Source: Solanum dulcamara
Taxonomy: Eukaryota; Streptophyta; Magnoliopsida; Solanales; Solanaceae
DNA: 64,000 nt
Direction: 5' to 3'
Assembly (NCBI RefSeq): GCF_947179165.1
Contig: NC_077242.1
Location: 41,526,097-41,590,096 of the forward strand
The position numbers and the translations under genes are program-made. Numbering within the stretch: the stretch's first letter is position 1; each line of letters begins with the position of its first letter. The notes under the pieces are model-generated. The model was not told where the DNA came from. It saw nothing but the letters and a program-made list of their open reading frames with translations, and searched no databases. Positions 24,110 to 36,717 of this stretch are shown here, in pieces.

Positions 24110-25565
24110 TGCTAATTCTCAAACTATACTTCTTACAAATAAAAGTGTAGTCGATCATTAGCCACATAAACCCAACGTATAAATTTAGAGTCAAATTCCC
24201 CAAGGAACGGATAGGAATATAATTTGATCAAGAAGTAAGAGAGTGTTCTAGATTTTTGTTGCATAAAAATAAGTTTATTCTAACATAAAGTAAATCAATA
24301 GTTTCAGGATATCAATTTAAAATGCTTGACTAGATTTAAAATCAAAATGATCAACAATAATTGGGTTGTAACACGATAGAGGAGACCTCTAGGGTAGGTG
24401 CATAGTTAAATACGTTGTTCGAATAAAGGTAAAGGCACAAGTCAAGATCATTAATTGTCAATGGATATGCAAAGGTTAATCAATTGTACGAAAGGTTAAT
24501 CAATTGTAGGAAAAGTATCTTTTGACCACTATTTATTTATCTATGCAAGCAGTTTTGAGCCTAAATATGTGTACTAACAAAACTAATCCGATCCTTAGCA
24601 AAACCTCCTCTCGAAAGAGAGAATATAATTAATAAATTCAAATCAACGGTTATTTGTTAATTTATCCACTTCACATCTCCATTTAAAGCTAAGATGAATA
24701 TATAACATAGAAATATGTTTGCAACAATAATTCATAAATGAATACACACCAAATTTACAAAACCCTTATAAAATTAACAATTCTTGAGCTAATACAAAAA
24801 TCCAAATCGAAAACAATAAGTTAACTGCATAAGTACCCCTTTGAAGGATGGGGTTTATCTACACATTGAAAAATTAAAAGAAGTTTTATCAAAATAATTG
24901 TCTTCCATTAAATTAAGCAAAGTATCACTTCTAAATTCCAATGTCAAAGCTTAAAATCACACCAATTACCCCAAGAACAATATTTAAACCCCAAGCTAAC
25001 TGGAATGTTTTATTATCAGGTTTAACAATGTACAAACGTCCTCTTTTCGGACTTTGAAAATCAATTTATACTTTCTCATAACATAGGCCAAAATTCCCTA
25101 TGCGGATCACTGCGGTGATGTTAGTCGTGCCCACTGAAGTGGTCAGCGAGTCGCCAACATCTTGGGCTTCTTGCATTTTGGCACCTCAATTCTTCAGTTC
25201 ATGCGCTGGCCAGTTGGTGATATCGATCCAGCTCGCATATAGGCTCGGTGAGTTGCTGTTTTGACCTTTTGCTACGAACTTTAGTCATCTAGTTTTTTGA
25301 CATTTTGGATCTTTTAGACGAGCTCTCTTTTTTGGTTAGTGGTGTCCTTGTACACTTTTTTATCACTAGTTTGGGCCTTCAGTCAGACCAATCTTTCTAA
25401 CACTTTTGGCCGCCACAATATGCCTCACCTTTTGCATTAAATGAGTCACCAAGGCGACTTTACCTCGCTGAGTTGACTTGGCAGTTGGCCCTAGTTTCAA
25501 GTCTTTTGGGTGAGATTTTAGGGTCCTCTTGGCGAGTCTCCAAGGGCTATTTGCGAGTTTTAGAG
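24110..25565 (-). repeat. 5' LTR of the Athila/Tat-like element, U3 end truncated
   Basis: It aligns with 20311 to about 21630 but stops near GCGAGTTTTAG, where gypsy coding sequence starts abruptly. About 180 bases present at the U3 end of the other LTR are missing. A short local duplication (GAAAGGTTAATCAATTGTA twice) is seen at 24470-24510. Confidence 0.78.
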
Positions 25566-27777
25566 AAGGAATTACGGTTGATGCAAAAAAGACTGAGGTA
25601 GTTAAGAATTGGCCTAGATCATTGACTCTTTCCGATAATTGGAGTTTCTTGGGATTGGCCAGTTGTTACAGATAGTTTGTGGAAGGTTTATCTTCCATTG
25701 TATTGCCCTTAACTACTTTAACTCAAAAGATGGTGAAATTCCAATGGTCCAAGGAATGAGAGAAAAGCTTTTAAGAGTTGAAGGATAGGCTTACCTCTGC
25801 TTTGGTGTTGACATTACCAGAAGGTTCAGCTGGGTTTATTTTTTATTGGGATGGTACACTAATTGGTATTGGTTATGTTCTAATGTAGAATGGTAAAGTG
25901 ATAGCCTATACTTCTAGGCAACTCAAGGTATATGAGGTGAATTAGTTGACCCATGACATAGAGTTAGTGGCGGTAGTATTTTCTTTGATGTTATGAAGGT
26001 ACTACTTGTATGGTATCCATGTGAATGTATTCACCAATCACAAGAGTTTGCAATATATGTTCTCTCAAAAGGACTTGAGCCTTCGACAAAGAAGATGGCT
26101 TAAATTGTTCAAGGATTATGACATGAGTATGTTATACCATTTGGGAAAGGCAAATATGGTAGTGCATGCTCTTAGTAGATTGTCCATGAATGTTATATAT
26201 ACTGAATATGAGAAGAAAGAGCTAGTTTGGGATGTTCATAGGTTAGCCCATTTGGGTGTTCGATTGGTCGACTCCAAGGATGGTGGGGTTATGTGGAAAA
26301 TTATTCTGAATCATCTCTTGTGGTGGATGTTAAGACCGAGTAAGATAATGATCCTACATTGGTGGTTTTAAAGAAGACGGTTGTCAAAAAGGCCATTGAG
26401 TCTTTCCCCCAAGGGGGATATAGTATTTTGAGATATTAAGGCCGATTATGTGTGCCTAATGTTAATGGCTTATGGGAGATGATTTTTTCTGAGGCTCATA
26501 GTATGCGATACTCTATTCATTCTGGTTCTAGAAAAATGTATCGATATGTGAAGAAAGTGTATTGGTGGGATTGCATGAAAATGGATATTGCAAAATTTGT
26601 AACTAAGTGTCCTAACTGTCAACAAATGAAAGTGAGCATCAAAAATCGGGAGGTTTAACTCAAGACATTGAGATTCCTAATTGGAAATGGGAAGACTTTA
26701 ATATGGACTTCATTATAGGTTTGACTCGTACCCATAGGAAACATGATTCTGTATGGGTTATTGTTGATAGAATGACTAAGTTGGGTCATTTTCTTCCTAT
26801 TAAGACTTCATATATAGCAAAGGACTATGCTATATTATATATTCGAGAGTTGGGTTAATATTCATGGTGTTCCCATATCTATCATCTCGAATCAAAGTAC
26901 TCAGTTTACATCTCAGTTTTAGAGATCTTTTCAAAAGGGTCTTGGTACCTAAGTGAAGCTTAATACTGCTTTTCAACCATAGACGGATGAACAGGCAGAG
27001 CGTACAATTCATACTTTATAAGACATATTGAGAACATACATCATTGATTTTAAAAGAAATTAGGATGATCATTTATCATTGATAGAGTTTGTCTACAACA
27101 AAATTATCACTCTAACATTAAGATGGCTCATTTTGAGGCCTTATATTGTATGAGGTATAGATTTCCTATCGGTGGGTTCAAAGTTGGTGAAGTTCATTTG
27201 ATAGGAGCATAGTTGGTATTTGAGGCTATGGAGAACGTTTGACTCATTAGAGAAAGGATTTTGGCAGCCCAAAGTCGACCAAATTATATTTGGATCTGAG
27301 AAGAAGAGAACTTGAATTTTAGGTTAATGATTAGGTTTACTTAAAAATTTCACCCATGATGGGCATAATGCATTTTTGTAAGAAAGGGAATATTATTCCC
27401 CGCTATGTTGGGACATATCATATGTTGAGGCGGATTGGCAAGGTATCTTATGAGTTATATTTGCCATCGGATTTGGCATTGGTTCATCGAGTATTTCATG
27501 AGTCTTTGTTGAGCAAGTTGGTTGGTGATCCTACCTCTATTTTCCCATTGGATGAGGTAAAGTAGGGTCTTTCATATGAGGAGGTTCGGGTTAAGATCCA
27601 AGATCGGCAAGTTAGAAAGTTTAATAAATAAGGAAATAGCTTCATTTAAAGTGTTACAGAGGTACTAAGAGGTTGAGGGGGATAAATGGTAAGCTGAAGG
27701 CAATATTATTTCACGATATCCTCATCTCTTTTATTTAGTGCTTCGTTGACATAGTTAGTCCCTTCAGGATCCATTCA
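25566..27777 (+). pseudogene. Gypsy chromovirus fragment: RT end, RNase H, integrase, chromodomain
   Basis: The plus strand codes for the RT-RNase H linker (WSFLGLASCYRXFVEG near 25630-25690), RNase H (from about 25810; FTNHKSLQYMF at 26030-26065), and the RNase H tail with YHLGKANMVVHALSR near 26138-26185 (open frame 26006-26371). Integrase follows: zinc finger CPNCQQMK near 26610, and core DFIIGLTRTHRKHDSVWVIV near 26710. The post-integrase GIMHFCKKGNIIPRYVGTY segment is at 27356-27565, then a decayed chromodomain (LSYEEVRVKIQDRQVRK) to about 27640. Several stops and frameshifts break it. The same kind of element lies left of the Athila/Tat insertion, but the pieces overlap in order and do not simply rejoin. 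Confidence 0.85.
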
Positions 27778-30005
27778 TGTAACATCCCGAGTTTTTGAAT
27801 GTTGGAATATGATATATGAAGGTTAATTATTTAAAAAATGATTTTGGTAGATTTTTAGGACCCGTTTATCAAAAGATAATTTTTAAAAGAAATTCCATAA
27901 AACATTGATATTTTCTTTCTGAATTGGATATCGAGTAGCACATCCGCATCGCGGACTTTAATGATATTTTCTTTCTGAATTCAATTTTTTGGTAGGGACA
28001 TTTTAGACATTTCCCTAATTGTTAGTTAATGAACCTGGAAAGTTTTTGGACCCAATTCACCTCTATTACCTACCTTAATCCCCTAATTTCTCTAATTCTA
28101 CCAGAACTCACCTATTCAAATAATTCTCTCTCTATAAAAGTTCTCAAAGGCTCCACTGAAGATCCTCAAGTACTTCTCTCAAGTTCTCCAACAAAACTCC
28201 CTAATTTTTCAAGTTTCTTTTGTCTTCTCACTCAAGGTATGTGCATATTTGATTCTAGGGTATTTTCATCCAAGGATCCCTACAAATTCCCTACTTTATC
28301 AATCAATTAAAGTATGTATTTTTATGGGTTTTATGACCTTCATTCCAATTGTATAAATTATGATTATGATCCTATTGCAATATAAATTGATGGTTATTGC
28401 ATTGAATTGAAGGGTTTTTCTATAAATTTTACTACATTGACCTTAAGGGTTGATGATAGGGATTATGGGTATTTTCAACTATGCATCCAATTGAGATTAG
28501 TTTAATGAACTATGTATAGGCTGATAGAAAGTATATCATCATTCATGTTTTCAATTGAATTTTATGATTTTTAAGTTAATTGATCATGTATTCATGTTTG
28601 ACACTAATTTTGAGTTTAAGCAATGATCATGGATTCCAAGTTATGCTCAATGAAAGCTTTGTGAATGTTTTAAAAGGTTTATGAATGAGTTTAATGATGC
28701 TTTATGCAAAGAAGTTTGTGAATGGTGATATTATGATGTGTCAAGCAAGATAATGTTAGCGTGAATTAAGGCCCTGAAATTATTTTATGAATAAAGACAT
28801 GTAATGATGAAAGTCGTACACTGACAATACATGAGATAAGATTAAGGAGCTATTCTATGAATATGTTTCTATAAATAGTGGATGGGTAGTATATGGCCCC
28901 CCACACATGATGTTACTTTATGACTTATGATTTTTCTATTCCACAAAGAGCTTACCTAGCATCGAGTAGACCTTGGGATAGGTACTTTTTCCCATAGTTG
29001 AGGCAGGATACCCGTAGTATGATCCCATTGTCCTATAACTACATGCTACCATAGGATAAAGGATCACCCATAAAAAAGACTAGATTTTTTTGAGAGTCAC
29101 CTGTAGTTGAGGCTTGATTCTTCATGTAGCTTACTTGATCCACATTGGTATATAATAGTATACCTTCGCAAGTAGTCTCCCCTTCCCTCTGATTTATGGG
29201 TAAATTTTGGGACTCCATGTTATAGCTAACACAGTTTACATCAGATGATGAAGTCTCTAATAGAGTAGAGTATGTGCTCTCCCAGGGTTAAAGTTTTGTC
29301 TCAAAGGATTTATGGTATACTTCATTACTATTCATCGTATTTTCAAAGTATATGTTTTCCTATAGTAATTCATGATTACTATTATAGTGTTTAAGTTCTT
29401 TTATGGTTCATGATGGTTCCTATATTACATTGGCCAAGTCTCATAGGTTTCAAATGATTTCATGGTCTTAGATTGGTCATTGTATCACTTTATTGTATCA
29501 TGGAAAAATGCATTGCATGCTCACATACTTAGTACATTCAAAGTACTAATGCATACTTCTTTTTTGCCTATATTGACTTGTAGTGTAGGGCTTGGCGATC
29601 ACCCTACACACTCTCGTGGCTAGATAGAAGACTTGTTCACTTGATTTGCTAAGTACTCTTGCTTGGGAAACTACTTATCGAGCTTATATGTTTTGCTACC
29701 TCTAGAATATGTTGTTATTTTGAGAACGTTTCTTTTGATGTTTTGGTGAGCTAGTGGCTTGTTCTATTCCCCCACCTATGTTAGTATAGTAGAGTCATGT
29801 TTAGAAATAGAAAATGTGAAAGTCCATTTAATCGGGCCTAAGCTTCACCTTTATCTTTAGATTTTATTTTGAGACTTACGAATCAAATTACTTCCAATTA
29901 TTATTTTACTTGACCTTATGAATGCAATATATGCTAAGCGGATTTTATGGGATCCTTTGAGTTCCCGATTATCGTGACACGACTAGGCTCTAGTCCGGGT
30001 CAGCA
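27778..30005 (+). repeat. LTR 1 of the LTR-gag-LTR-gag array (2228 bp)
   Basis: It starts TGTAACATCCCGAG and ends GGGTCAGCA, followed by a decayed tRNA-Met primer site. It is closely similar over its whole length to 31501-33795. The base before it is not preceded by a convincing polypurine tract, unlike LTR 2. The open frame at 28029-28310 lies within the LTR and is not a gene. Confidence 0.85.
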
Positions 30006-30225
30006 AAAAGTTAGTATTACAGAAAAAGGTTTAAAGAGTCCTAGAGAGTCTAACATGCCACGTCAAGTAGAGTTTTATTTATGGTTGTGAAGTGAGCCAT
30101 ATCTATGATTAAGAGGATATGAGGCATCCTAGGAAATCTTCATTTGTTTCATCATCTATATCATGCGATAGAGTGTACTCTAAGACTACCTCTCCCTAAT
30201 AATTGTTCATTGCAATTTTTAGAAA

Positions 30226-31200
30226 ATACCTCTAAAATGAGCTCCACTTCGAGAGATTAATGCTAATGAGGGACAAGTCCCTCAAGCTAATGGTCCCCTA
30301 CCCGATCAACTGCCTAAAGTGGAGTTACGAACCGCTATTACTATGCTAGCTCATGTTGTGGTCAACCAAAGAATTGTTGCTCCTCCTAATGCTTCTACTC
30401 CCGCTTCTACAATATATGATTTTACTATAATGAACCCTCTCGAATTCTATTGTTTGAAAGTAGATGAAGATCCACAATAGTTTTTTGATGAGGTGTATAA
30501 GATTTTGGTTATTATGGGAGTTTCATCAGAGGATAAGGAGGAGATGGCGGCCTACAAAATCAAAGGTGTCTCTTCAGTATGGTACAATCAATGCAGAGAC
30601 GAAAGGGTTGAAGAGTATCCCATAGGTTGGAAAAATTTCAAATTTGCATTTCTTCATCGCTTCTTTCCACTTGAATTAAGGGAGGCAAAGGTGATGGAAT
30701 TTATCAATCTGAAGCAAGGTAATATCAATGTGAAGGAATATTCCCTCAAGTTAAAAAAGGTTGGTCAAGTATACTCCTTCTTTGGTAGTCAACTTTCGCG
30801 CTCGAATGAGTATGTTTATTTTGGTGGTGTCGGACATGCTGATGAAAGGTTCCAAACCGGTATGATTATCAAGGAGATGGATATTTCTAGGCTCATGAAA
30901 TATGCCGAGAAAATATAGGAAGATAAATCAAAGGAGAGGTCTAAGAGGGAGTCCAAGAGGGCTCGAACCAATAGTGGTTCATCTTTTGCTAATATCCCGG
31001 TATCTAGGCCTAACAAGAAAGGATGCGCCTTTCTCCCTTATGAAAGGTGTGCTTGGACTCACCAAGGAGAAAAAATAGCTTGTAAAGAGGGTTTCTACAA
31101 GTGTAGTGATATGGTAGATAAGATGAGGTATTATCTGGTGGCTACTAAAAGAGGAACGGAGATGGCTTGTGCTGCTTCACCTGATATGGATTAGTTTCAT
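30226..31200 (+). pseudogene. Retrotransposon gag, truncated and broken
   Basis: Coding begins at ATACCTCTAAAA, where the start codon appears changed from ATG to ATA. A 141-codon open frame at 30493-30918 covers the capsid core (KGVSSVWYNQCRDE, FKFAFLHRFFPLELREAKVM, EFINLKQGNINVKEYSLKL, ISRLMKYAEKI). A basic segment follows (KERSKRESKRARTNSG), then a remnant of the zinc-knuckle area (CKEGFYKCSDM) that has lost most metal ligands, and the frame stops near 31195. No protease or pol follows: after about 300 non-coding bases there is a purine-rich tract and LTR 2. Confidence 0.82.
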
Positions 31201-31500
31201 ATTCATTGTGCCATGATTGACTTGATAACCCGAGTGTTTGAGTATTTGTTCTAGTTGAAGTATTAGCTTCTCATGTCTAACCTTACGAATTTTTGAGTTC
31301 TAGTTATTTTCATGTCTTTTCATATGCATACATGTTCATGGAGTTGATTTTAAAGTCATGTTTTCTATTAAAGTTTAAAATCCCATGTTTTAGGCATTTT
31401 GGTGTGTCATTGCATTCATGTTAGGTTGCTAGTTCTCTTTCCGTGTATGTTCTATGCTAGTTAAAATCATAGGAGAATGAATTTACCCAAGAGGGGATAA
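31201..31500 (+). other. Non-coding 3' region and polypurine tract before LTR 2
   Basis: AT-rich, no open frame. It ends CCAAGAGGGGATAA directly before the TG of LTR 2, a good polypurine tract. The gap between gag and LTR is therefore a true 3' untranslated region, so the LTR-gag-LTR unit is bounded as an element without pol. Confidence 0.7.
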
Positions 31501-33795
31501 TGTAACATCCCAAATTTTTGAAGGTTAAGTATTTCAAAAATGGTATCGGTGGATTTTTAGGACTCATATATCAAAAGATAAATTTTTTAAGAAATTGCAA
31601 AAAATAACGAGATGCACGATAGTTCTGTGTCACCCACTTGTTTCTATTCAGCATAATTATTCCACGAGTCAATATCAGGACAAAATCTCATTCACTCAAA
31701 ATTGGATATCTAGTAGCACATCCGCATCGCGGATTTTAATGAGATTTTTTGTCTGAATTCAGTTTTTTGGTAGGGAAACTTTAGACATTCCCCTAATTTT
31801 TAGTTAATGAACCTGGAATTTTTTTGGACCTAATTCAACTCTATAAACTATCCTAATCCCCTAATTTTATTAATTCTACCATAACTCACCTATTCAAATA
31901 ATTCTGTCTCTACAAAAGTTCTCAAAGACTCCATTGAAGATCCTCAAGTAGTTCTCTCAAGCTCTCCAACAAAACTCCCTAATTATTTAAGTTTCTTTTG
32001 TCTTCTCACTCAAAGTATGTGGGTATTTGATCCTAGGGTACTTTCACCCAAGGAGCCCAATAAATTCCCAACTTTCTCAATCAATTAAAGTATGTATTTT
32101 TATGGGGTTAATAATCTTCATTCCAATTGCATGAATTATGATTTTCAATTATGATTATGATCCTATTGAAATATAAATTGATGGTTATTGGATTGAATTG
32201 AAGAGTTTTCTATAAATTTTACATTGACCTTTAGGCTTTATGATACGGTTTATGGATATTTTCAACTATGCATCCAATTAAGATTATTTTCATGAATTAT
32301 GTATGGTCTAATCGAAAGTATATCATCATGCTTGTTTTTAATAGAATTTTATGATGTTCAAGTCAGTTGATCATGTATTCACTTTTTACCCTAATTTAAA
32401 GTTTAAGCAATGATCATGGATTCCAAGTTATGCTCAATGTAAGCTTTGTGAATATTTGACAAGGTTTATGATTGAGTTTTTAAATGCTTTATGCAAAGAA
32501 GTTTATGAATGGTAATACTATGATATATTAAGCAAGATAATGATAGGGTGAGTTAAGGCCCTGAACATGTTTTATGAATAAAGACATGTAATGATGAAAG
32601 GCCTACAATCACATTAACTAAGATAATATTAAGAAGCTATTCTATGATTATATTTCTATAAATAGTGGACAGGTAGTATATGGCCCCACCCACATGATGT
32701 TACTTTTAGACTTATGATTTTTCTATTCCATTAAGTGCTTACCTAGCACCGAGTAGATCTTGGGATAGGTACTCTCTCCCATAGTTGAGGAAAGATATCT
32801 GTAGTAAGATCCCATTGTCCCATAACTACGTCCTGCTGTAGGATAAAGGATCACCCATAAAAGAAGCTTGATTCTTTTGAGGGTAACCCCTAGTTGAGGC
32901 TTGATCCTTCATGTAGCTTACTTGATCCACATTGGTATATAAGAGTATACCTTCGCAAGTAGTCTCCCCTTCCCTCCGATCTATGGGTAAATTTTGGGAC
33001 TCCATATTATAGCTGACATGGTTTATATCGGTTGACGGTGTCTCTCATAAAGTAAAGTATGTGCTCTCCCAGGGTTAGACTTTTATCTCAAAGGATTTAT
33101 GTAATATTTCGTTTTGATTCATGGTATTTTCAAAGTATATGTTTTCCTATAATAACTCATGATTACTATTATACTATTTAATTTCTTTTATGATTCATGA
33201 TGGTTCCTTTATTACATTGGCCAAGTCTCATAGGTTTCAAATGATTTCATGGTCTTAGAATGGTCATTGTCTGACTTTATTGTATCATGGAAAAATGCAT
33301 TGCACGCACACATACTTAGTACATTCAAAGTACTAATGCATACTTTTTTGTTTGCCTACATTGACTTGTAGTATAGGGCTTGGTGATCACCTTACACACT
33401 CTCGTGGCTAGATAAAAGATTTGTTCACTTGATTTGGTAAGTATTCATGCTTTGAAAACTACTTATCGAGCTTATATATTTTGCCACCTCTAGACTATGT
33501 TTTTATTTTGAGAACATTTCATTTCTTGAGTGGGTGAGCTAGTGTCTTGTTCTATGCCCCCACCTATGTTAGTAGAGTAGAGTCATGTTTAGACAAAGCA
33601 AATGTGTAAGTCCATTTAATCAGGCATAAGGTTCACCTTTATCTCTAGATTTTATTTTGAGACTTACCCATCAAGTTACTTCAAATTATTATTTTACTTG
33701 ACCTTATGAATGCAATGTATGCTAAGAGATTTGGTTGGGATCCTTCGAGTTCCCAATAACTATGAAAAAGGTAGTCTCTAGTCTGGTTCATGACA
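31501..33795 (+). repeat. LTR 2 of the LTR-gag-LTR-gag array (2295 bp)
   Basis: It starts TGTAACATCCCAAA and ends GGTTCATGACA, followed by AACTTGGTATTAGAG, a primer site close to the tRNA-Met type. It matches LTR 1 along its length with scattered substitutions and small indels. No gene is inside. Confidence 0.87.
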
Positions 33796-34013
33796 AACTT
33801 GGTATTAGAGTATATGGTTCAAAAAGTCCTTGGGAGTCTAACATGCCGCTTAAAGTAAAGTTTTATTCATGGGTGTGAAGTGGGCCACATGTATGAATAG
33901 GAGGCTATGAGGCATCTTAGGAAATCTTCACTTGCATCATGATCTATGTCATGCGATAGAGTGTACTCTAAGACTACCTCTCCCTAAAAATTGTTCTTTG
34001 CAATTTTCAGAGA

Positions 34014-34351
34014 ATACCTCCAAAACGAGCTCCACTTCCAAGAGATATTAATGCTAATGAGGGACAAGTCCCTCAAGCTAATGGTCCCCAACCCGATCAA
34101 ATGACTAAAGCAGAGTTATGGACTGCTATTACTATGCTAACTCAAGTTGTGGCCAACCAAAGAATTGTTGCTCCTCCAAATGCCCTTACTCCGGCTTTTA
34201 GAATATGGGATCTTGCAATAATGAACCCTCCCAAATTTCATGGTTCAAAGATAGATGAAGATCCCTAAGATTTTTTTGATGAGGTGTATAAGATTTTGGA
34301 TATTATGGGAGTTTCATCGGAGGAGAAGGTAGAGCTGGTGGCCTACCAACT
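34014..34351 (+). pseudogene. Second gag fragment, cut off after about 110 codons
   Basis: The plus strand codes for RAPLPRDINANEGQVPQANG, then VVANQRIVAPPNALTP, MNPPKFHGSKIDEDP, a stop, and FFDEVYKILDIMGVSSEEK. It is homologous to the gag at 30226-30560, including the phrase FFDEVYKIL. It ends at 34351 against RNase H coding sequence of the opposite strand. Confidence 0.8.
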
Positions 34352-34682
34352 AATCTATAATATTACTCATGGACAATCTACTTAGTGCATTGGCAACCAT
34401 ATTATCTTTGCCCGGATGGTACAACACACTCATATCATAGTCCTTCAACATTTCAAGCCATCCTCTTTGCCAAATGTTGAAGTATTTTTGCTTAAACACA
34501 TATTATAAACTCTTATGGTTGGTAAACACATCCACATGGACACCTTAAAGATAGTATCTCAAGATCATCAAAGCACACACAACCGCCGTAAGTTCCAAGT
34601 CAAGAGTCATATAATTCCTTTCATGTAAATTAAGTTGCCTAGAAGCATAGGCTATCACCTAACCATTCTGTATTAAAACTAT
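34352..34682 (-). pseudogene. Inverted gypsy RNase H fragment
   Basis: The minus strand reads [19 protein letters not shown], then a TDHKSL-like NHKSL, then RGWLEMLKDYDMSVLYHPG and ALSRLSM. This is the RNase H part of a chromovirus. It is joined directly to an LTR in the same orientation, so gag, protease and RT have been deleted between them. Confidence 0.8.
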
Positions 34683-36717
34683 CTTGACCCAATCTAAAGC
34701 CTATTCGTAACACGTCGATTGAAACTCCGAAGGGATCCAACACAGCCTTTTGACATACCATAGAGCATACATAAGGTAGAATAAAGTGGAACGTAGCATA
34801 AGATAGAGTCTAACATAGAATGTAAAGGGGATAAAATCTGAACACATAAGACTCTACATAATTTGTCCAATACATGCCTCTACTAATGGAAAATAAGCGG
34901 GGGTTAAGACATGTCCCTACCTCACCCTAAATATGAAATATATAGAAAAATATTTCAAAGCAATAACCAACTCAAAATCTAGTCCTTGATAGAAGAGGAT
35001 GCACCAAAAGTTTGTCGAAATAAAAGTTCTCTAGCCACGTGTAGGAGTGTGATACTCTATATCAATCCATACATTATAATACAATTTAGGAAACAATATG
35101 CGTTAGTACATTTAAATGTACTAAGTATGTGGGCATATCATGCAATATAAATCATAAGATGAAATGTCCAAGAACATACATAGTAGAGAGGATAAGTAAA
35201 GCCATGAGGAAAAAACAATAATGATCAAAGCATTTAAGAAACGTAGTTGAAGATAATAAAATAACATAATACTCATATACATATGTAGGATAGGAACCAT
35301 AAACAACAATAAGACCATGCGACCTATAACATGGAATCCCATTGTCTACCCATACAACAAAGAAAAGGGGAATCTGCTTGCCAAGGTAGACTCTACCCCA
35401 CTAGGCGGGTCATGTACATACGATATTTGTGGATCTACTAGCTAGGAAATGAAGGTAAACTATAGTGACACGTCGTTTAAGGGACAAGAGGTTGTTACAA
35501 AGGCTTTTGATAGGGCCCACCTCAAGTCCGTTCGATGCTATGTCAAATCCAACGGAATACATACATAGCATAGAAATCATAATGAACATATATTATAGAC
35601 ATGATAATAGGTTTGAAATCCATAGAGTAGCTCATTCATCACATAATTGCAATGTGAGAATTGACCTTTCATCCTTAGAAATCATACTTGCATACTTCTT
35701 ATCATGAAGTTCCTAGGTCACCACATAGGGACCTAAGTCACCATTCTTTCATAACTTGCATGAAATTCATATCTTATACATACTTATAATTTATGATAAT
35801 AATTCATACTTGAATTTAGATTAAAACTCATATACAAATAAATTTGATTGAAAACCATATGGATACCTTGAAAACATTGAACTCCATAATCAGAATTCAT
35901 ATAATTCATCATACAAAATAGCTTTTTGCATGGAAATTTATAAGTCAACTTACAATCATGTAATTTACGTAGAAATATACTTATAATGATCATTAGTAAT
36001 GATTAAAATTGAAATTGAAGCAGCCCAACTCAATTGATAAAAAATTGAAGTTTAAAAGTAATGAGATTTCATGAGATTTTTGAAGTAAACCTAGGAAATC
36101 ATGAGTAGAAGGGACTCATGAATCAATCTACACATACCTTTATTGAAATTGTACTTAAATTTTGAGAAAGAAGGCTTGATCTTAAAGAAACCTTGGGAGA
36201 GAAGTCTAGAATTTGTTTGGGGACATAATGAGAGAATAAAAGAGTTCAGGAGTATTTAGGATATAATATTTAATGAATCTAGTCCTTAAAAACGTCTACA
36301 TACACTATTAGTATGTAGAGAAAATACAAAACTACCTCTCATTAAATTTCGAATTGGGCTACTCTACGACATGGTTCTTCAAATCATAGAAGCAGTGATG
36401 AGTCATAGGAATGACTCGTCCTACAGGCCTTGATAAGGAATTGAAAAACAAGTCTCCAAACATTCTATACGAGTCATTTCTATGACTCCTTTTCACTTCT
36501 ATGAGACATCATTTGGACTCGTCTTGCAGGTCTAATGGAACCCTGAAATAAGGGCCTCTGATCTTTAGTTACGACTTTTGTCATAGTCTTCCTTAGGAGT
36601 CGTAAGAACTACTCTTCATGCAGGCCTGAGAAACCTACAAGTTGAAGGTCTCAGAAGTTCCACCATGACTCATTTTTACAAGTCATCTTCGTTTCTATGA
36701 GTCTTAAAGAGATTCAT
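34683..36717 (-). repeat. Inverted LTR, TGTAACATCC family, truncated by element D
   Basis: The left edge, CTTGACCCAATCTAAAGCC, corresponds on the minus strand to the 3' end of the LTRs at 30005 and 33795. The R region (CATTATAATACAATTTAGG near 35070) and the rest match that family in reverse. The U3 part near 36410-36700 has several ATGACTC or GACTCGT motifs. It is cut at 36717 by the LTR of element D. Confidence 0.75.

Larger units (their letters stand above)
20311..25565 (-). mobile_element. Non-autonomous Athila/Tat-like LTR element
   Basis: Two related LTR-like sequences in the same orientation (20311-21813 and 24110-25565) enclose about 2.3 kb with only gag-protease type coding sequence on the minus strand. 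A primer site of the Athila/Tat kind sits directly inside the right LTR, and a purine-rich stretch borders the left LTR, so the right one is the 5' LTR. No RT, RNase H or integrase is present, so replication would have depended on another element. The two flanks do not join: coding sequence on the left ends after RNase H, while on the right it resumes earlier, at the RT end. A rearrangement therefore occurred at one side. Confidence 0.82.
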
